NCBI RefSeq assembly: GCF_900112315.1
Contig: NZ_FOLL01000002.1
Span: 186,001-250,000 of the forward strand
Length of the DNA: 64,000 nt
DNA from: Parapedobacter composti
GTDB lineage: Bacteria; Bacteroidota; Bacteroidia; Sphingobacteriales; Sphingobacteriaceae
Reading direction: 5' to 3'
This document shows, in pieces, positions 24,193-33,157 of this stretch. Each line of letters begins with the position of its first letter. The stretch's first letter is position 1. Made by a program: the position numbers and the translations under genes. A model generated the notes under the pieces. The model ran no database searches. It was given only the letters and a program-made list of their open reading frames with translations, and was not told the origin of the DNA.

Positions 24193-24549
24193 TTAATTTT
24201 GCTTTGGTGTCACCTCCATCTTTTCCGCAAAATGCTCGCAGTAGTCACGCAGATCGCCAATGACGGCTTTGGCCAGCGCATCATCACCTGAAGCGCGGAT
24301 AAAAGTATCCCCCAGCGTTTGCAGGGTTTCGTAAAAAAACCGCTTCATCTCGTCCAGCGGCATATCTTTCGTCCACAAATCGATGCGCAGGGAATTTTTA
24401 TAGTGATGGTCCCACAGCGCCAGGAACATCGCCTTGGCTGGCAGGGCCTCCTTGTTTTCCCCGTCCGTAGACTCCCAGTTGATTTTGTCCGGCACGTTAT
24501 TTTCGTCCAGCTCAATGGTTAATTTTATTTCTGCTTTCTTCATGTTCAT
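24193..24549 (-). CDS. gldC: Gliding motility protein GldC
   Basis: 118 residues. The sequence follows GldC of Bacteroidetes closely: IKLTIELDENNVPDKINWESTDG, AKAMFLALWDHHYKNSLRIDLWTKDMPLDEMKRFFYETLQTLGDTF. GldC is a small cytosolic protein linked to gliding motility and the type 9 secretion system, though it is found alone in many non-gliding Sphingobacteriaceae. No other gld genes are in the window, so it does not show by itself that the organism glides. ATG 24549 or the in-frame Met at codon 3 could be the start. Confidence 0.88.
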   Translation of the reverse strand: MNMKKAEIKLTIELDENNVPDKINWESTDGENKEALPAKAMFLALWDHHYKNSLRIDLWTKDMPLDEMKRFFYETLQTLGDTFIRASGDDALAKAVIGDLRDYCEHFAEKMEVTPKQN

Positions 24550-24576
24550 ATCGTTTATCGGACGGCGTGGATGCAG

Positions 24577-24825
24577 TTACCACACATTCAGTATCCATAT
24601 TGCCAGCACCACGAATAATAGAAAGACGCCCTCCGCCATCCAAACCCGTTTAAGGCTCCCCAGCATCAGCCTGAAAAACTGATCGGCCCCCACCAATACC
24701 AGCAAAAGTAACAAAAACCAGCCAATGATACCCATACCAATCGCTTCGTCCATGATCTGCCATAACATCCAGGTGACCAATAACGCAGACGCAATGTTCA
24801 ACGGGGTAATCCGCAACTGTTTCAT
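24577..24825 (-). CDS. Small membrane protein, function unknown
   Basis: 82 residues with two to three membrane segments (about 10-27, 31-48 and 62-81) and few charges apart from the KRVW loop. I do not recognise the family. Its start overlaps the end of the DEAD-box helicase gene by four bases (ATGA), so it is translationally coupled to the helicase; the helicase, this gene and gldC probably share one transcript. Confidence 0.65.
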   Translation of the reverse strand: MKQLRITPLNIASALLVTWMLWQIMDEAIGMGIIGWFLLLLLVLVGADQFFRLMLGSLKRVWMAEGVFLLFVVLAIWILNVW

Positions 24826-26153
24826 CGCTTTTTCCGGGATTTGGATTTACCGGAAGGGCCGCCGTACTTATTTTTCTGCCGGGGTTTAGCTGTCAGCTGG
24901 TTGTCGGCCTTTTTTTCATGGAAGGCCCCCTTAAATTCTGGGTTTTCCTTGCGTTTCTGTGCATCGATTTCACGGGCAATGGCCTGCCGCTCCTCAAAAC
25001 CGGTTTCAGTGACCGTCACTTCTTCAGGGATGGGCGCCACAGGAATTTGCTGCCGGATGAGTTTTTCGATTTTGCGGATGTAATACTCCTCAGCGGGATT
25101 ACAGAAGGTGATGGCATCGCCCGTATTGAAAGCCCGGCCCGTGCGGCCGATACGATGCACATAATCCTCGATGACGATGGGCACGTCAAAATTGATAACG
25201 TGGCTCACGTTGCTCACGTCCAGTCCGCGGGCTGCCACATCCGTGGCCACCAAAATCCGTACAGTGCCTTCTTTAAAGGCATTGATGGAATTAATCCGGG
25301 TGTTCTGCCCCTTGTTGGCATGGATTACCCTGACGTTTTCCGATCCATATTTGCGTTCCAGGAAGCTGAACACATTATCTGCCACGGCCTTGGTTTTGCA
25401 GAAGACAATAAGCCTGTGCAACGTTTCATCATCTTTGAGCAGGTGCTGTAGCAGGTTGATTTTGGTTTTCAGGTTCGGCACATAATAAAGTGCCTGCGTC
25501 ACCGTTTGCGCTGGGGTGGCTTGTTCGCTGACCTCCACCACGGTCGGAAACGCCAGGAAATCGCCTGCAATTTTGTGCACAAGTTCGCTCATGGTAGCCG
25601 AAAACAGCAGGTTCTGCCGTTTACGGGGCACCACTTCGAGGATACGGTGCAGCTTGCTGATGAAACCCATGTCCATCATCTTATCGGCCTCATCCATCAC
25701 GAGCACATTCAGGGACTTCGTTACGATATGGCCTTCAAGGTAAAGGTCAAGGAAACGCCCCGGGGTGGCCACGATGATGTCTACACCTTTTTCCAGCTCA
25801 GCGATCTGCGCCTTCGGCCCCAGCCCACCGTACAGTACCACGGTACGTAAATCCGTATATTTTGCAAACAACCGGATATTCTCTTCGATTTGCATAGCCA
25901 GCTCACGCGTGGGCGACAGGATAAGTGCGCGGGCGTCATTGCCTTGCGCATACTTGAGTTTCATGAGGATGGGCAGCACGAAGGCGGCCGTCTTGCCTGT
26001 TCCGGTCTGGGCTATACCCATTACATCCTGACCGGCCAGTATCGGTGGAATGGCCTTCTGCTGAATGGGAGTCGGTACCGTATACCCCGCCTCTTCGATG
26101 GCATTCAGGATTTGCCTGTTGAACTTGAAATCCGCAAAGGTATTCCGCTCCAT
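24822..26153 (-). CDS. DEAD-box ATP-dependent RNA helicase (RhlE-like)
   Basis: 443 residues. All helicase motifs are present in order: Q-motif PTPIQQKAIPPIL, motif I AQTGTGKT (48-55), Ia PTRELA, Ib TPGR, II DEAD, III SAT, IV to VI including VATDVAARGLDV and HRIGRTGR. The C-terminal 70 residues form a basic, low-complexity tail (RQKNKYGGPSGKSKSRKKR) for RNA binding. It probably remodels rRNA or mRNA in the cytosol. The gene starts a minus-strand operon with the small membrane protein and possibly gldC. A TATCTTTG box lies four bases before the ATG, suggesting a leaderless transcript. Confidence 0.94.
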   Translation of the reverse strand: MERNTFADFKFNRQILNAIEEAGYTVPTPIQQKAIPPILAGQDVMGIAQTGTGKTAAFVLPILMKLKYAQGNDARALILSPTRELAMQIEENIRLFAKYTDLRTVVLYGGLGPKAQIAELEKGVDIIVATPGRFLDLYLEGHIVTKSLNVLVMDEADKMMDMGFISKLHRILEVVPRKRQNLLFSATMSELVHKIAGDFLAFPTVVEVSEQATPAQTVTQALYYVPNLKTKINLLQHLLKDDETLHRLIVFCKTKAVADNVFSFLERKYGSENVRVIHANKGQNTRINSINAFKEGTVRILVATDVAARGLDVSNVSHVINFDVPIVIEDYVHRIGRTGRAFNTGDAITFCNPAEEYYIRKIEKLIRQQIPVAPIPEEVTVTETGFEERQAIAREIDAQKRKENPEFKGAFHEKKADNQLTAKPRQKNKYGGPSGKSKSRKKR

Positions 26154-26165
26154 TCGGCAAAGATA
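26154..26165 (-). promoter_or_regulatory. Candidate leaderless promoter box of the DEAD-box helicase
   Basis: On the minus strand TATCTTTG (26165-26158) is followed by four bases and then the ATG at 26153. The -33 element is weak. Box and spacing are the same as at gltX. Confidence 0.4.
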
Positions 26166-26210
26166 AGAAAAGGAAGGTATAATTCTGGCTGTTGCTCCTC
26201 AATGCCGGAA

Positions 26211-27107
26211 TCAACGGTGCAGCGCCAGCGCCTTCGCGACTTCAATGGGCAGGTCCGATTCGAGGATAGACGCCCCATCGGCAATGATGGCCCGGTAGGC
26301 TTCAGCGCGTGCCGCGGCCGTGGGCAGCTTATCGTAGGTTGGTGCCGCCGAAATCATGCACATCGTGCCCCTGGCGTTCAAGAGCCGGTACATGGTCCGG
26401 TTTCCGGGCTTGATATCCGGGCCGATATAAGCGATCATCCGGTTGAACGGGATTTTTGCCTTTTGGTAAGCCTCCAGCTTAGCTTCGGTTTGGATGTGTG
26501 CAGAGAGCATCTGATGCTTGTTCTTATCCAAATAAAAGCGGGCTTGTTCGGGCGAATGCACGGTTACCATCACAAAAGCGTAGGCGTCCAGCTCCCGGAT
26601 GAGGTCGGCCGTCATTTCCAAAGGCACATCCTTCCGGTCGAGGTTCAATATGGTTTTCCCCCTTGCCCATTCGATTACCTCAGCCAACGTCGGAATACGG
26701 TGCGGAGTCAGGTTGCCGTCCTTGTCTTTAAGCCGCAGTTGCTTCAGTTCCTCCCATGTAAAATCAGCCACTTTTCCCCGGCCATTGGTGGTGCGGTCCA
26801 GCGTGGCATCGTGCATGAGGATTATGACACTGTCTTTGGTAAGCCGCGGGTCGATTTCGAAAAAAGCCGGCGTATGCTCCAATACCTTTTCAAACGCAGC
26901 AATGGAATTTTCGGGAAGTCCGGCCTCGATGGAACCCCGGTGGCCACTGATGATGGTTTTGCCCTTTTCGTAGCGAAAAAAACGGTGCAGTTCTTTAGGA
27001 GATTTAAATTCCAGTGTATGAAGCTGCTGGGCGTTGGCCGAGCCAGCGGCGGCACCAAAGCACAGTACCGCCAGGCACCAATATTGTTTTAATTGCATCG
27101 TCATCAT
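26211..27107 (-). CDS. Exported glycerophosphodiester phosphodiesterase
   Basis: 298 residues with a signal peptide (1-26, cleavage at ANA-Q), so periplasmic. The GDPD TIM barrel is complete at its active site: HRG (His56, Arg57), Glu66-Asn67 in LPENS, Glu84 and Asp86 in FFEIDPR, and His99-Asp100 in MHDATLDRTTNGRG. Family members release sn-glycerol 3-phosphate from glycerophosphodiesters; GlpQ-type members can also trim poly(glycerol-phosphate) teichoic acid. It is the last gene of the RbtT-type permease/kinase operon, ten bases after the histidine phosphatase. That placement suggests it feeds the pathway with a phosphate-linked polyol. Confidence 0.92.
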   Translation of the reverse strand: MMTMQLKQYWCLAVLCFGAAAGSANAQQLHTLEFKSPKELHRFFRYEKGKTIISGHRGSIEAGLPENSIAAFEKVLEHTPAFFEIDPRLTKDSVIILMHDATLDRTTNGRGKVADFTWEELKQLRLKDKDGNLTPHRIPTLAEVIEWARGKTILNLDRKDVPLEMTADLIRELDAYAFVMVTVHSPEQARFYLDKNKHQMLSAHIQTEAKLEAYQKAKIPFNRMIAYIGPDIKPGNRTMYRLLNARGTMCMISAAPTYDKLPTAAARAEAYRAIIADGASILESDLPIEVAKALALHR

Positions 27108-27117
27108 ATAGTTAATG

Positions 27118-27720
27118 TCAGCTGTTCAGTTTCAGTAATGAAAATTCCTCTTCCCCCCCGAGACGTATCACCGTGATGGCCGAGTTTTCCTGGACGATTC
27201 TGCGGTAATGTTTCAGCGGCATGCCCAGTTTCCAGGCCAGGTACAGGCGGTTGATACCATTATGAGCCACCACCAATATTGACTGGCCGTCGTGCCGGAC
27301 CATCATCTCCGAAAAGAAGTCGTCCATCCGTTGCACCGCTTCCAGTCCGGTATCTCCCGTTCCCCCAGCACGCACATGGTCAGGCGACGCGTTCCAGTCG
27401 TCCCAAAGGGCAGGATTTTCGGCCACAAACGCTGCGCGCGTCTTACCTTCCCATGTACCGAAATCCAGTTCTATCAAGCGATTATCCCGCACCACCGGCA
27501 ACCCGTTTCCACAGGCAATTTCCGCCGTGCGGTATGCACGCTGCAAAGGCGAGGCGTAAACCGCATCAATCACCTTATCACGCAACACACCGGCCACCCG
27601 CCGGGCCTGTGCCAAGCCCGTTTCCGTCAGTTCAGCATCTATCCTTCCGCAATAGCGGTTTCCGTCTGCATTATAATGGGTTTCTCCATGTCGTAGCAAA
27701 TACACGTTCAGCATCTTCAA
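27118..27720 (-). CDS. Histidine phosphatase family protein (phosphoglycerate-mutase-like)
   Basis: 200 residues. The catalytic LLRHGETHYN (RHGE at 10-13, phospho-His11) is followed by AELTETGLAQARR, the second arginine region SPLQRAYRTAEIA, IELDFGTWEGKTRAAF with the acid Glu, and the second His in VVAHNGINRLYL. This is the cobC/GpmB-type branch, cytosolic, acting on small phosphate esters. Its start overlaps the stop of the upstream kinase by four bases, so it is coupled to it. It may dephosphorylate a sugar-phosphate intermediate of the cluster; the substrate cannot be read from sequence. Confidence 0.88.
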   Translation of the reverse strand: MKMLNVYLLRHGETHYNADGNRYCGRIDAELTETGLAQARRVAGVLRDKVIDAVYASPLQRAYRTAEIACGNGLPVVRDNRLIELDFGTWEGKTRAAFVAENPALWDDWNASPDHVRAGGTGDTGLEAVQRMDDFFSEMMVRHDGQSILVVAHNGINRLYLAWKLGMPLKHYRRIVQENSAITVIRLGGEEEFSLLKLNS

Positions 27721-29150
27721 ATATAATTCCGTCTTTTTAACTCGTCCATAAACCGGTGGTAGCCTGCTTCATAGCTTCTCACCAAACCAACCTGAGGGTG
27801 GATTTCGCGTTCGATAGCCGTCATCCGCCCCGCAGCTTCAGCCACGGAACTGAAATACGTTTTCGACGCCGCCGCAATAGCGGCACCCACCGCGCCGCTG
27901 GCTTCCCTGCATTTAAAAACCGGGCGATTCAGCACGTTGGCGCGGATATTCAGCCAGGTATCGCTATTGCTGCCACCGCCGGCGGTAAACACAGCGGCCA
28001 CCTGTTCACCTGAAAGCTGCTCAATAAGTTCATAAGCAAGCCTTTCGATATAGGCTACCCCTTCCAGGCACGCCGCGAACCGCATGGAAGGAGCCGTCCC
28101 CACAGGCATGAATCCCTCGGCGTCTGGCGCAATGAACGGGAACCGTTCGCCCCGCTGCTTCAAGGGCCAGGCGGCCAGACCCGTAGGAATCAGGGCCGCC
28201 GCTTCCTTGTCCAACTGCTGTACATCCGTACCGAAGTCCATCGCCACCCAATCAGCCCCCGTATTACTGGCGCCGCCGGGCATCCAATAACCATCGGGAT
28301 GGCGATGGCTATACAAACGGCCTTCGGGGTCGTTAACGGCCTGCTCCGTGACCCCTTTGATAACCAGCGTTGTGCCAATGGTGGTATTCCACTCGCCTGG
28401 CCTGACTGCACCTGACGCTAACTGCGAGGCGCAGCCATCCGTCATCCCCACAACCACTTCCGCATGATGCAGTTTCCACCGGTTGGCGAGCGCCCGGCGC
28501 AACGGCCCAATGGGCGTGCCGGAAGGCAGCACTTCCTGCAGCCATGCTGACTTCAGCGCCAAGTGCTCCATCAGGTAATCCGGCCATTGGCGGTTTGCCA
28601 CATCGTATCCCGATTTAAGCGCATTGGTGTAATCAGTCACATCAAAACGGCCACTGAGCATCCCGGTAATGTAATCCGAAGCGTGTATCCATTTCCGGAT
28701 GGCAGGCACCTGCCGGGAATAGGCTTGCATAAACCAAACCATCTTGGAAAGCCCGCTCGACGCATTGAAACCCGTATAACCCGAAGGCATGAACCGCTCG
28801 GCAAAAGCCTTGCATTGGCGGCCGGCCTCTGCAGAACGGGGGTCGCTGTACATGATTGCCGGATGCAACGGCCGGTTGGCTCCATCCAGCGGGATAACCG
28901 TGCCGGAAGTGGAATCCACCCCGATGGCTTGTACCGCTTCCCTGTCGACGTTTGGGGGCAGGATGCCAAATAATTCGTCCATTACGTCTAACGTGCATTG
29001 CCACCAATCATCCGGCGACTGCTCCATCCGGGAATCCGCCGTCAATTTAAAGCGGCGTGAAGCTTCGCCCAGCACCTGGCCCGTGTCCGTCACCATCGCG
29101 GCCCGTATTCCCTGCGTCCCTACATCTATTCCAATAAAGCTTTTCCCCAT
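27717..29150 (-). CDS. FGGY-family carbohydrate kinase (ribulokinase/xylulokinase-like)
   Basis: 477 residues. The first lobe opens with FIGIDVGTQGIRAAMVT, the phosphate-1 loop, and has the substrate-region motif IGVDSTSGTVIPLD. The second lobe shows WNTTIGTTLVIKG (phosphate 2) and AVFTAGGGSNSDTWLNIRANVLNRPVFKCREASGAVGAAI, the FGGY adenosine and signature region. Such kinases phosphorylate ketoses or polyols at a terminal hydroxyl with ATP. The sequence is closest in feel to D-ribulokinase/xylulokinase-like members, but the substrate is uncertain. It starts three bases after the second kinase gene and overlaps the phosphatase. Confidence 0.88.
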   Translation of the reverse strand: MGKSFIGIDVGTQGIRAAMVTDTGQVLGEASRRFKLTADSRMEQSPDDWWQCTLDVMDELFGILPPNVDREAVQAIGVDSTSGTVIPLDGANRPLHPAIMYSDPRSAEAGRQCKAFAERFMPSGYTGFNASSGLSKMVWFMQAYSRQVPAIRKWIHASDYITGMLSGRFDVTDYTNALKSGYDVANRQWPDYLMEHLALKSAWLQEVLPSGTPIGPLRRALANRWKLHHAEVVVGMTDGCASQLASGAVRPGEWNTTIGTTLVIKGVTEQAVNDPEGRLYSHRHPDGYWMPGGASNTGADWVAMDFGTDVQQLDKEAAALIPTGLAAWPLKQRGERFPFIAPDAEGFMPVGTAPSMRFAACLEGVAYIERLAYELIEQLSGEQVAAVFTAGGGSNSDTWLNIRANVLNRPVFKCREASGAVGAAIAAASKTYFSSVAEAAGRMTAIEREIHPQVGLVRSYEAGYHRFMDELKRRNYI

Positions 29151-29153
29151 CCC

Positions 29154-30599
29154 TTACCTGATTTGGCTGAATGTATGCCGCACCCGTTTCCATTCCTCAT
29201 AAAGCTCCAGGAAGCGCTCACGGTTGTCCGGTTGCACCTCCTCCTGCACCTCAGGGACCGCCCCGGCCAGGCCAAGCGCGTCGGCACAGATAAACGCCCC
29301 GCCCAACACCGACGATTGGCGGTAAGTATTGCAGATACGCACCTTCTTATTGGTCAGGTTAGCAATAAACTGCCGGAGCTTCCGGCTCTGCACACCACCT
29401 CCGCACGCCCAGATATAGTCGCGGTCATGCTGCGATACACTGCATAGCGTCTTATAGTTCTCATAAATGCTGCAAGCAATGTCCCACAGGATAGCAAACA
29501 CGAACCCCCCGCGCGTAAGCTGGTGCGATACCGGCGCATTAAAGATAAAACCGCCCTTGGTCAAGGGCGCATCCTCATCAGCCACCAGCGAGCCCAGCGA
29601 TGCCACGCATTGCGAATACGAGGTTTCGTCCAGCTCCCGCTCGATCACCTCGTAGCTTTCATTGGGATAAAAAATTTCTTTAAGGCGCTGGTAGTTAAGT
29701 CCGGTTACCCCGGCGTTGGCCTCCAGCATAAAACGATCAGCATCGATATGGCGCCCCGTCCATGTGCGCTGGCGGGTATCGGTAACGTACGCCTCCACCA
29801 GATTAACGATAGGTGTGGTAGTGCCCGACACGATGATCACATCATGGGTATCCGGCTGGATGCTCCGCACCGCCAGTTGGGTATCCGCTCCGCCGACTAC
29901 CACCACGGCCTCAGACGCAATCCTCAACTCGCTTGCGATTTCCGGCAACAGCGTGCCGAGTATCGTACCCGACGGTTTCAACGGGGGCAGCAATGCGGGC
30001 GCCAGTTTAAACACGTTGCACAGCTCATCCGACCAGCTTTTCGCCTGCACATCGTAAAGCAGGGTTTCCGAAGCCTGGGAATGTTCATAGCCCAGCACGC
30101 CCGAAAACTGGAATTGCACCCAATCGCTGATGCTGGTAAACGTTGCGGCACTGCTCCACAAATCGCGTTTCCGTTCGCGTAGTCCTACGAGTTTCAATGC
30201 CGAAAACAAGGCCGTGGGATACCGTCCGGTAAGCGTGTACATCCGCTCTTTATCGGCAATCATCCCTTCCCATTCCCGGCCCCGGTTATCGTGGTTAGAC
30301 ATGCCGATCAACGGCTTGCCCGAAGCGTCCAGCACAACAATGCCTTCCCGTTGGCTGGTTGCCGTAACCGCACATATGCGTACCGGACCGGCGTCAGCCA
30401 ATGCATGCATGGTCAACCGTTTAATCTGGTCCCACAGCCTGCCGGGTTCAAAATAAATAGCATCCGGGTAGTCGGCATCCTTTTCATACTGCACGTTTTC
30501 ACGGCGGAGGGCCAGGATCTCACCGGAGGTGGCCACCACAGCCGTCCGCGCATTACCCGTGCCGATATCCACCACCAAATAAGCCTGCACTGCACTCAT
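29154..30599 (-). CDS. FGGY-family kinase, LsrK (autoinducer-2 kinase)-like branch
   Basis: 481 residues. The phosphate-1 loop is VVDIGTGNARTAVV. Landmarks shared with LsrK are ICAVTATSQREGIVVLD, SISDWVQFQFSGVLGYEHSQAS and VVVVGGADTQLAV. The later WACGGGVQSRKLRQFIANLTNKKVRI is the FGGY-C signature region. LsrK phosphorylates the linear form of autoinducer-2, but the other lsr genes (lsrABCD, F, G, R) are absent here, so I expect a related small polyol or keto-sugar as substrate instead. It starts two bases after the dehydrogenase and three bases before the other kinase, so all are one operon. Confidence 0.85.
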   Translation of the reverse strand: MSAVQAYLVVDIGTGNARTAVVATSGEILALRRENVQYEKDADYPDAIYFEPGRLWDQIKRLTMHALADAGPVRICAVTATSQREGIVVLDASGKPLIGMSNHDNRGREWEGMIADKERMYTLTGRYPTALFSALKLVGLRERKRDLWSSAATFTSISDWVQFQFSGVLGYEHSQASETLLYDVQAKSWSDELCNVFKLAPALLPPLKPSGTILGTLLPEIASELRIASEAVVVVGGADTQLAVRSIQPDTHDVIIVSGTTTPIVNLVEAYVTDTRQRTWTGRHIDADRFMLEANAGVTGLNYQRLKEIFYPNESYEVIERELDETSYSQCVASLGSLVADEDAPLTKGGFIFNAPVSHQLTRGGFVFAILWDIACSIYENYKTLCSVSQHDRDYIWACGGGVQSRKLRQFIANLTNKKVRICNTYRQSSVLGGAFICADALGLAGAVPEVQEEVQPDNRERFLELYEEWKRVRHTFSQIR

Positions 30600-30601
30600 A
30601 A

Positions 30602-31612
30602 CTAAGACGAAGTTACATTGATGGTAAGCGATTCTTTATTAACCCATTGCCGGACATCCCGGTTGTTTTCCTTGAAATATTGCTTCAAACTCCGGTTCAT
30701 GATGGCCACATGATGGTCCTCCACCTCATGGGTGGCCCCGGCGATATGCGGCGTTGCCAGCACCCGCGGATGCCGGATAAGCCGGTAGTCCGTTTCATCC
30801 GGGGGTTCGTGGTCGAATACATCAAGAATAGCGCCGCCAATACGGCCGTTTTCGATAACGTCAAGCAATGCCATGCGGTCGACCACCACGGCCCTTGCCG
30901 TGTTGACGAAAACCGCGTTGGGTTTCATCAGTGAAAACAACCGCTCACCGATCATCCCTTTGGTTTCCTCAGTAACGGGCAGGTGAATGCCCACAATATC
31001 ACTGGTACGGAACAACTCTTCCAGCGACAGCTTGGCATAAGCTTCGTCATCCGCCGTATAAAACGGATCGTAATACCCGATCCTGCACGGAAATGCCTTC
31101 AGGATCTGCGCGATGGTTTGCCCCACCGCACCAAAGCCAACCATGCCCACCTGCTTCCCTGCCAGCTCGTTTCCCTTAAATTGCAGGTAAGACGTATGCG
31201 CACCCACGCCCCACCGGCCATTTTCCAGCCATTCGATGCTCTCCCGCGTATGGCGCATAAAGGTAATGATATTCGCGATAAAAAGTTCGGCGACGGCCTG
31301 GGCATTTCGAGCCGGTGTATTAAACACCGGTATACCCTGTTCTGTGGCCTGCTGTACAGCTATATTCGACGGTGTTCCGCGGCATACACCGATAAATTTC
31401 AGCCCCGGATATGCCTGGATAACTTCCGCGGTGACCTCATCGTGCTCGGTTATGAGCGCATCTGCCCGTGAGTCGGCCAGCAGCGTGATGAGTTCATCCG
31501 GTTTGTAGCCCCTTCCGTGCTGTTTCCAAGATTTGTAAACCACCTCTCCAAATAGTTGCGCCAGTTCTGCTCTACCCTTTTCATGGTAAGGCGCGGTAAC
31601 CAGTATCCTCAT
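30602..31612 (-). CDS. D-isomer-specific 2-hydroxyacid dehydrogenase (SerA-like)
   Basis: 336 residues. The NAD-binding domain shows MVGFGAVGQTIAQILKAF (GxGxxG) followed by an acidic YYDPFY, favouring NAD. The catalytic Arg lies in NTARAVVVDRMALLD, the Glu in FDHEPPDETD and the His in TPHIAGATHE. The C-terminal ACT regulatory domain of true SerA is absent, so serine synthesis is not the likely role. Similar genes occur with FGGY kinases in polyol or sugar-acid clusters, where they oxidise a hydroxy-acid intermediate. It follows the polyol permease by 33 bases and precedes the LsrK-like kinase by two. Confidence 0.88.
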   Translation of the reverse strand: MRILVTAPYHEKGRAELAQLFGEVVYKSWKQHGRGYKPDELITLLADSRADALITEHDEVTAEVIQAYPGLKFIGVCRGTPSNIAVQQATEQGIPVFNTPARNAQAVAELFIANIITFMRHTRESIEWLENGRWGVGAHTSYLQFKGNELAGKQVGMVGFGAVGQTIAQILKAFPCRIGYYDPFYTADDEAYAKLSLEELFRTSDIVGIHLPVTEETKGMIGERLFSLMKPNAVFVNTARAVVVDRMALLDVIENGRIGGAILDVFDHEPPDETDYRLIRHPRVLATPHIAGATHEVEDHHVAIMNRSLKQYFKENNRDVRQWVNKESLTINVTSS

Positions 31613-31645
31613 AAAATGTTAGTGTTTGGTATATTGCATTATCAA

Positions 31646-32914
31646 TTACTCCGTGGCCGTCTCCGTGGCCGGTGCCTGTACCGCTTGGGCGTATTTAGGT
31701 AAGGTGATGAACAAGGTAAGGAATGCACTCAGGAAGTATAATCCCGCGAGCACCCATATCACTCCTTCATCGCCAATCGTAGCAATCAGCCCACCCACAA
31801 TGGCCGGCCCCACGAATACCGGCAGGCCGGCGCCCAGGTTCAGGATGGCCATGGCCGCCCCTTTATCTTTTTTGACCAATGATGGCACCAACGCCGACAG
31901 CGGTACATACCCCGCCAGCAAGCCGCCCCAAAGGACCCCGCTGAACAGGACGGCCCAGAAATCGCCACCGAACCATACGGGCGAATAGAAAAAGAGCAGC
32001 GTGGTAAGCCCACAGCCCACCCCGCCAAACCACATAATCGTGGTGCGCCAGCCAAGCCGGTCGCCCACAAAACCGAATATCAGGTTAAAAGCGATATTAC
32101 TGGTAAAAATTGTACCCCATATCTGCAGCCATTCCTTGGTACTGAATCCATGGGTAGCCATGTATATCGGCAAGAAAACCGGAAAAGCAAACTGGGCCGT
32201 GGTATTGATAACCCGCACGATGCCACCCAGCAGTACTTTCGGTTCCTCACGCACAATAGTGAGCCCTTTTAGCATTTCCCTCGTTTTTGACCCCGCATCA
32301 CCCGAAGGGACAAAGCGATCTTTATTGAGTACAAGCGCAAAGAAGGCGCCCACTAACACCCAGAAAATTGAACTCCACAGCGTATTTTGATATCCCATGA
32401 AATCGATAGCCCAGCTTGAGTAATAAGCGCCGAAGACGTTCAGCCCACCCGTAAAAACAAACCAGAACCAGCCCACGGCACGGCCCAGCCTATCCTTCGG
32501 CGTACGATAGGTTACCCATACCAAAAAGGAATAAGCAAAAAGCGGATACCCAAAGCCACGGATTGCATAGGTTACCAGCATTACCGGAAAATCCAGTTTA
32601 GCCATGCCTAAGCCGACGAATCCGATGGTGCCAATAATATAAAGCAGCAACCCCATCAACATGGCCTTTCGCGGGCCATACCCTTCTGCCAGCACGCCGG
32701 AAAACCAAGAAGAGATGGCTATCGTGATACCATATGCAGTAAAGAGAGAAGCCGATTGCTGAATAGACATCCCGTGCTCCAACAAGTAAGGGCTTAGCCA
32801 GCCCTGCTCGACACCATCGCCCATCATAAAAATAATAATGCCCAGGTAACCCCAAGCCAGCGGTTTTGGCAGGCCGATTTTATCTAACAATTCTGGTTTT
32901 TCTTGTACATTCAT
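31646..32914 (-). CDS. MFS polyol permease (RbtT/DalT/CsbX-like)
   Basis: 422 residues and about 12 membrane segments. Landmarks shared with the ribitol/arabitol permeases RbtT and DalT are FMMGDGVEQGWLSPYLLEHG near the start, YAIRGFGYPLFAYSFLVW, AVGWFWFVFTGGLNVFGAYYSS, GGIVRVINTTAQFAFPVFLPI and FSTKEWLQIWGTIF. This points to proton-coupled inner-membrane uptake of a pentitol or related polyol. It heads the permease-dehydrogenase-kinase-kinase-phosphatase-GDPD operon. The 243-base spacer upstream is very AT-rich with a TATATTTG box (minus strand, 32957-32950) and AAATTTAA repeats, so it is probably regulated separately from susCD. Confidence 0.9.
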   Translation of the reverse strand: MNVQEKPELLDKIGLPKPLAWGYLGIIIFMMGDGVEQGWLSPYLLEHGMSIQQSASLFTAYGITIAISSWFSGVLAEGYGPRKAMLMGLLLYIIGTIGFVGLGMAKLDFPVMLVTYAIRGFGYPLFAYSFLVWVTYRTPKDRLGRAVGWFWFVFTGGLNVFGAYYSSWAIDFMGYQNTLWSSIFWVLVGAFFALVLNKDRFVPSGDAGSKTREMLKGLTIVREEPKVLLGGIVRVINTTAQFAFPVFLPIYMATHGFSTKEWLQIWGTIFTSNIAFNLIFGFVGDRLGWRTTIMWFGGVGCGLTTLLFFYSPVWFGGDFWAVLFSGVLWGGLLAGYVPLSALVPSLVKKDKGAAMAILNLGAGLPVFVGPAIVGGLIATIGDEGVIWVLAGLYFLSAFLTLFITLPKYAQAVQAPATETATE

Positions 32915-32949
32915 GATATTACAATTGGTTGTTAGTTTTTAAAGCCGAC

Positions 32950-32998
32950 CAAATATAATAAAATTTAATATTATTAAATATTTTTAAACAAAATTTAA
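32950..32998 (-). promoter_or_regulatory. Promoter box and paired AAATTTAA motifs before the polyol permease
   Basis: On the minus strand a -7 box TATATTTG (32957-32950) lies about 36 bases before the permease start. AAATTTAA occurs at 32961-32968 and 32991-32998 (plus-strand coordinates, 30 bases apart), with a third copy at 33089-33096. The nearest copy sits between the -7 and -33 positions. The same octamer pair is in front of susC. A role as operator for the DeoR-type regulator is inferred. Confidence 0.4.
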
Positions 32999-33157
32999 GT
33001 GTTTAAAATAAGCTTTTCGTCTTTTCGGAGATGATATCGTATAACCGGTCTGAGCAAACTCGAAGGAAGCAGTTGGTTGTCGTGTTTTAAATTTAATATC
33101 CATGTTTATCAATCGCTTTTCTTGGAGCAGTGCCGCGTCAGCCAAGCTACCAAAGGT

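Noticed and set aside
27717-30599. The two adjacent FGGY kinases as a recent tandem duplication
   Set aside because: Their sequences differ throughout, including the substrate loops, so they come from different FGGY branches and are not a recent copy.
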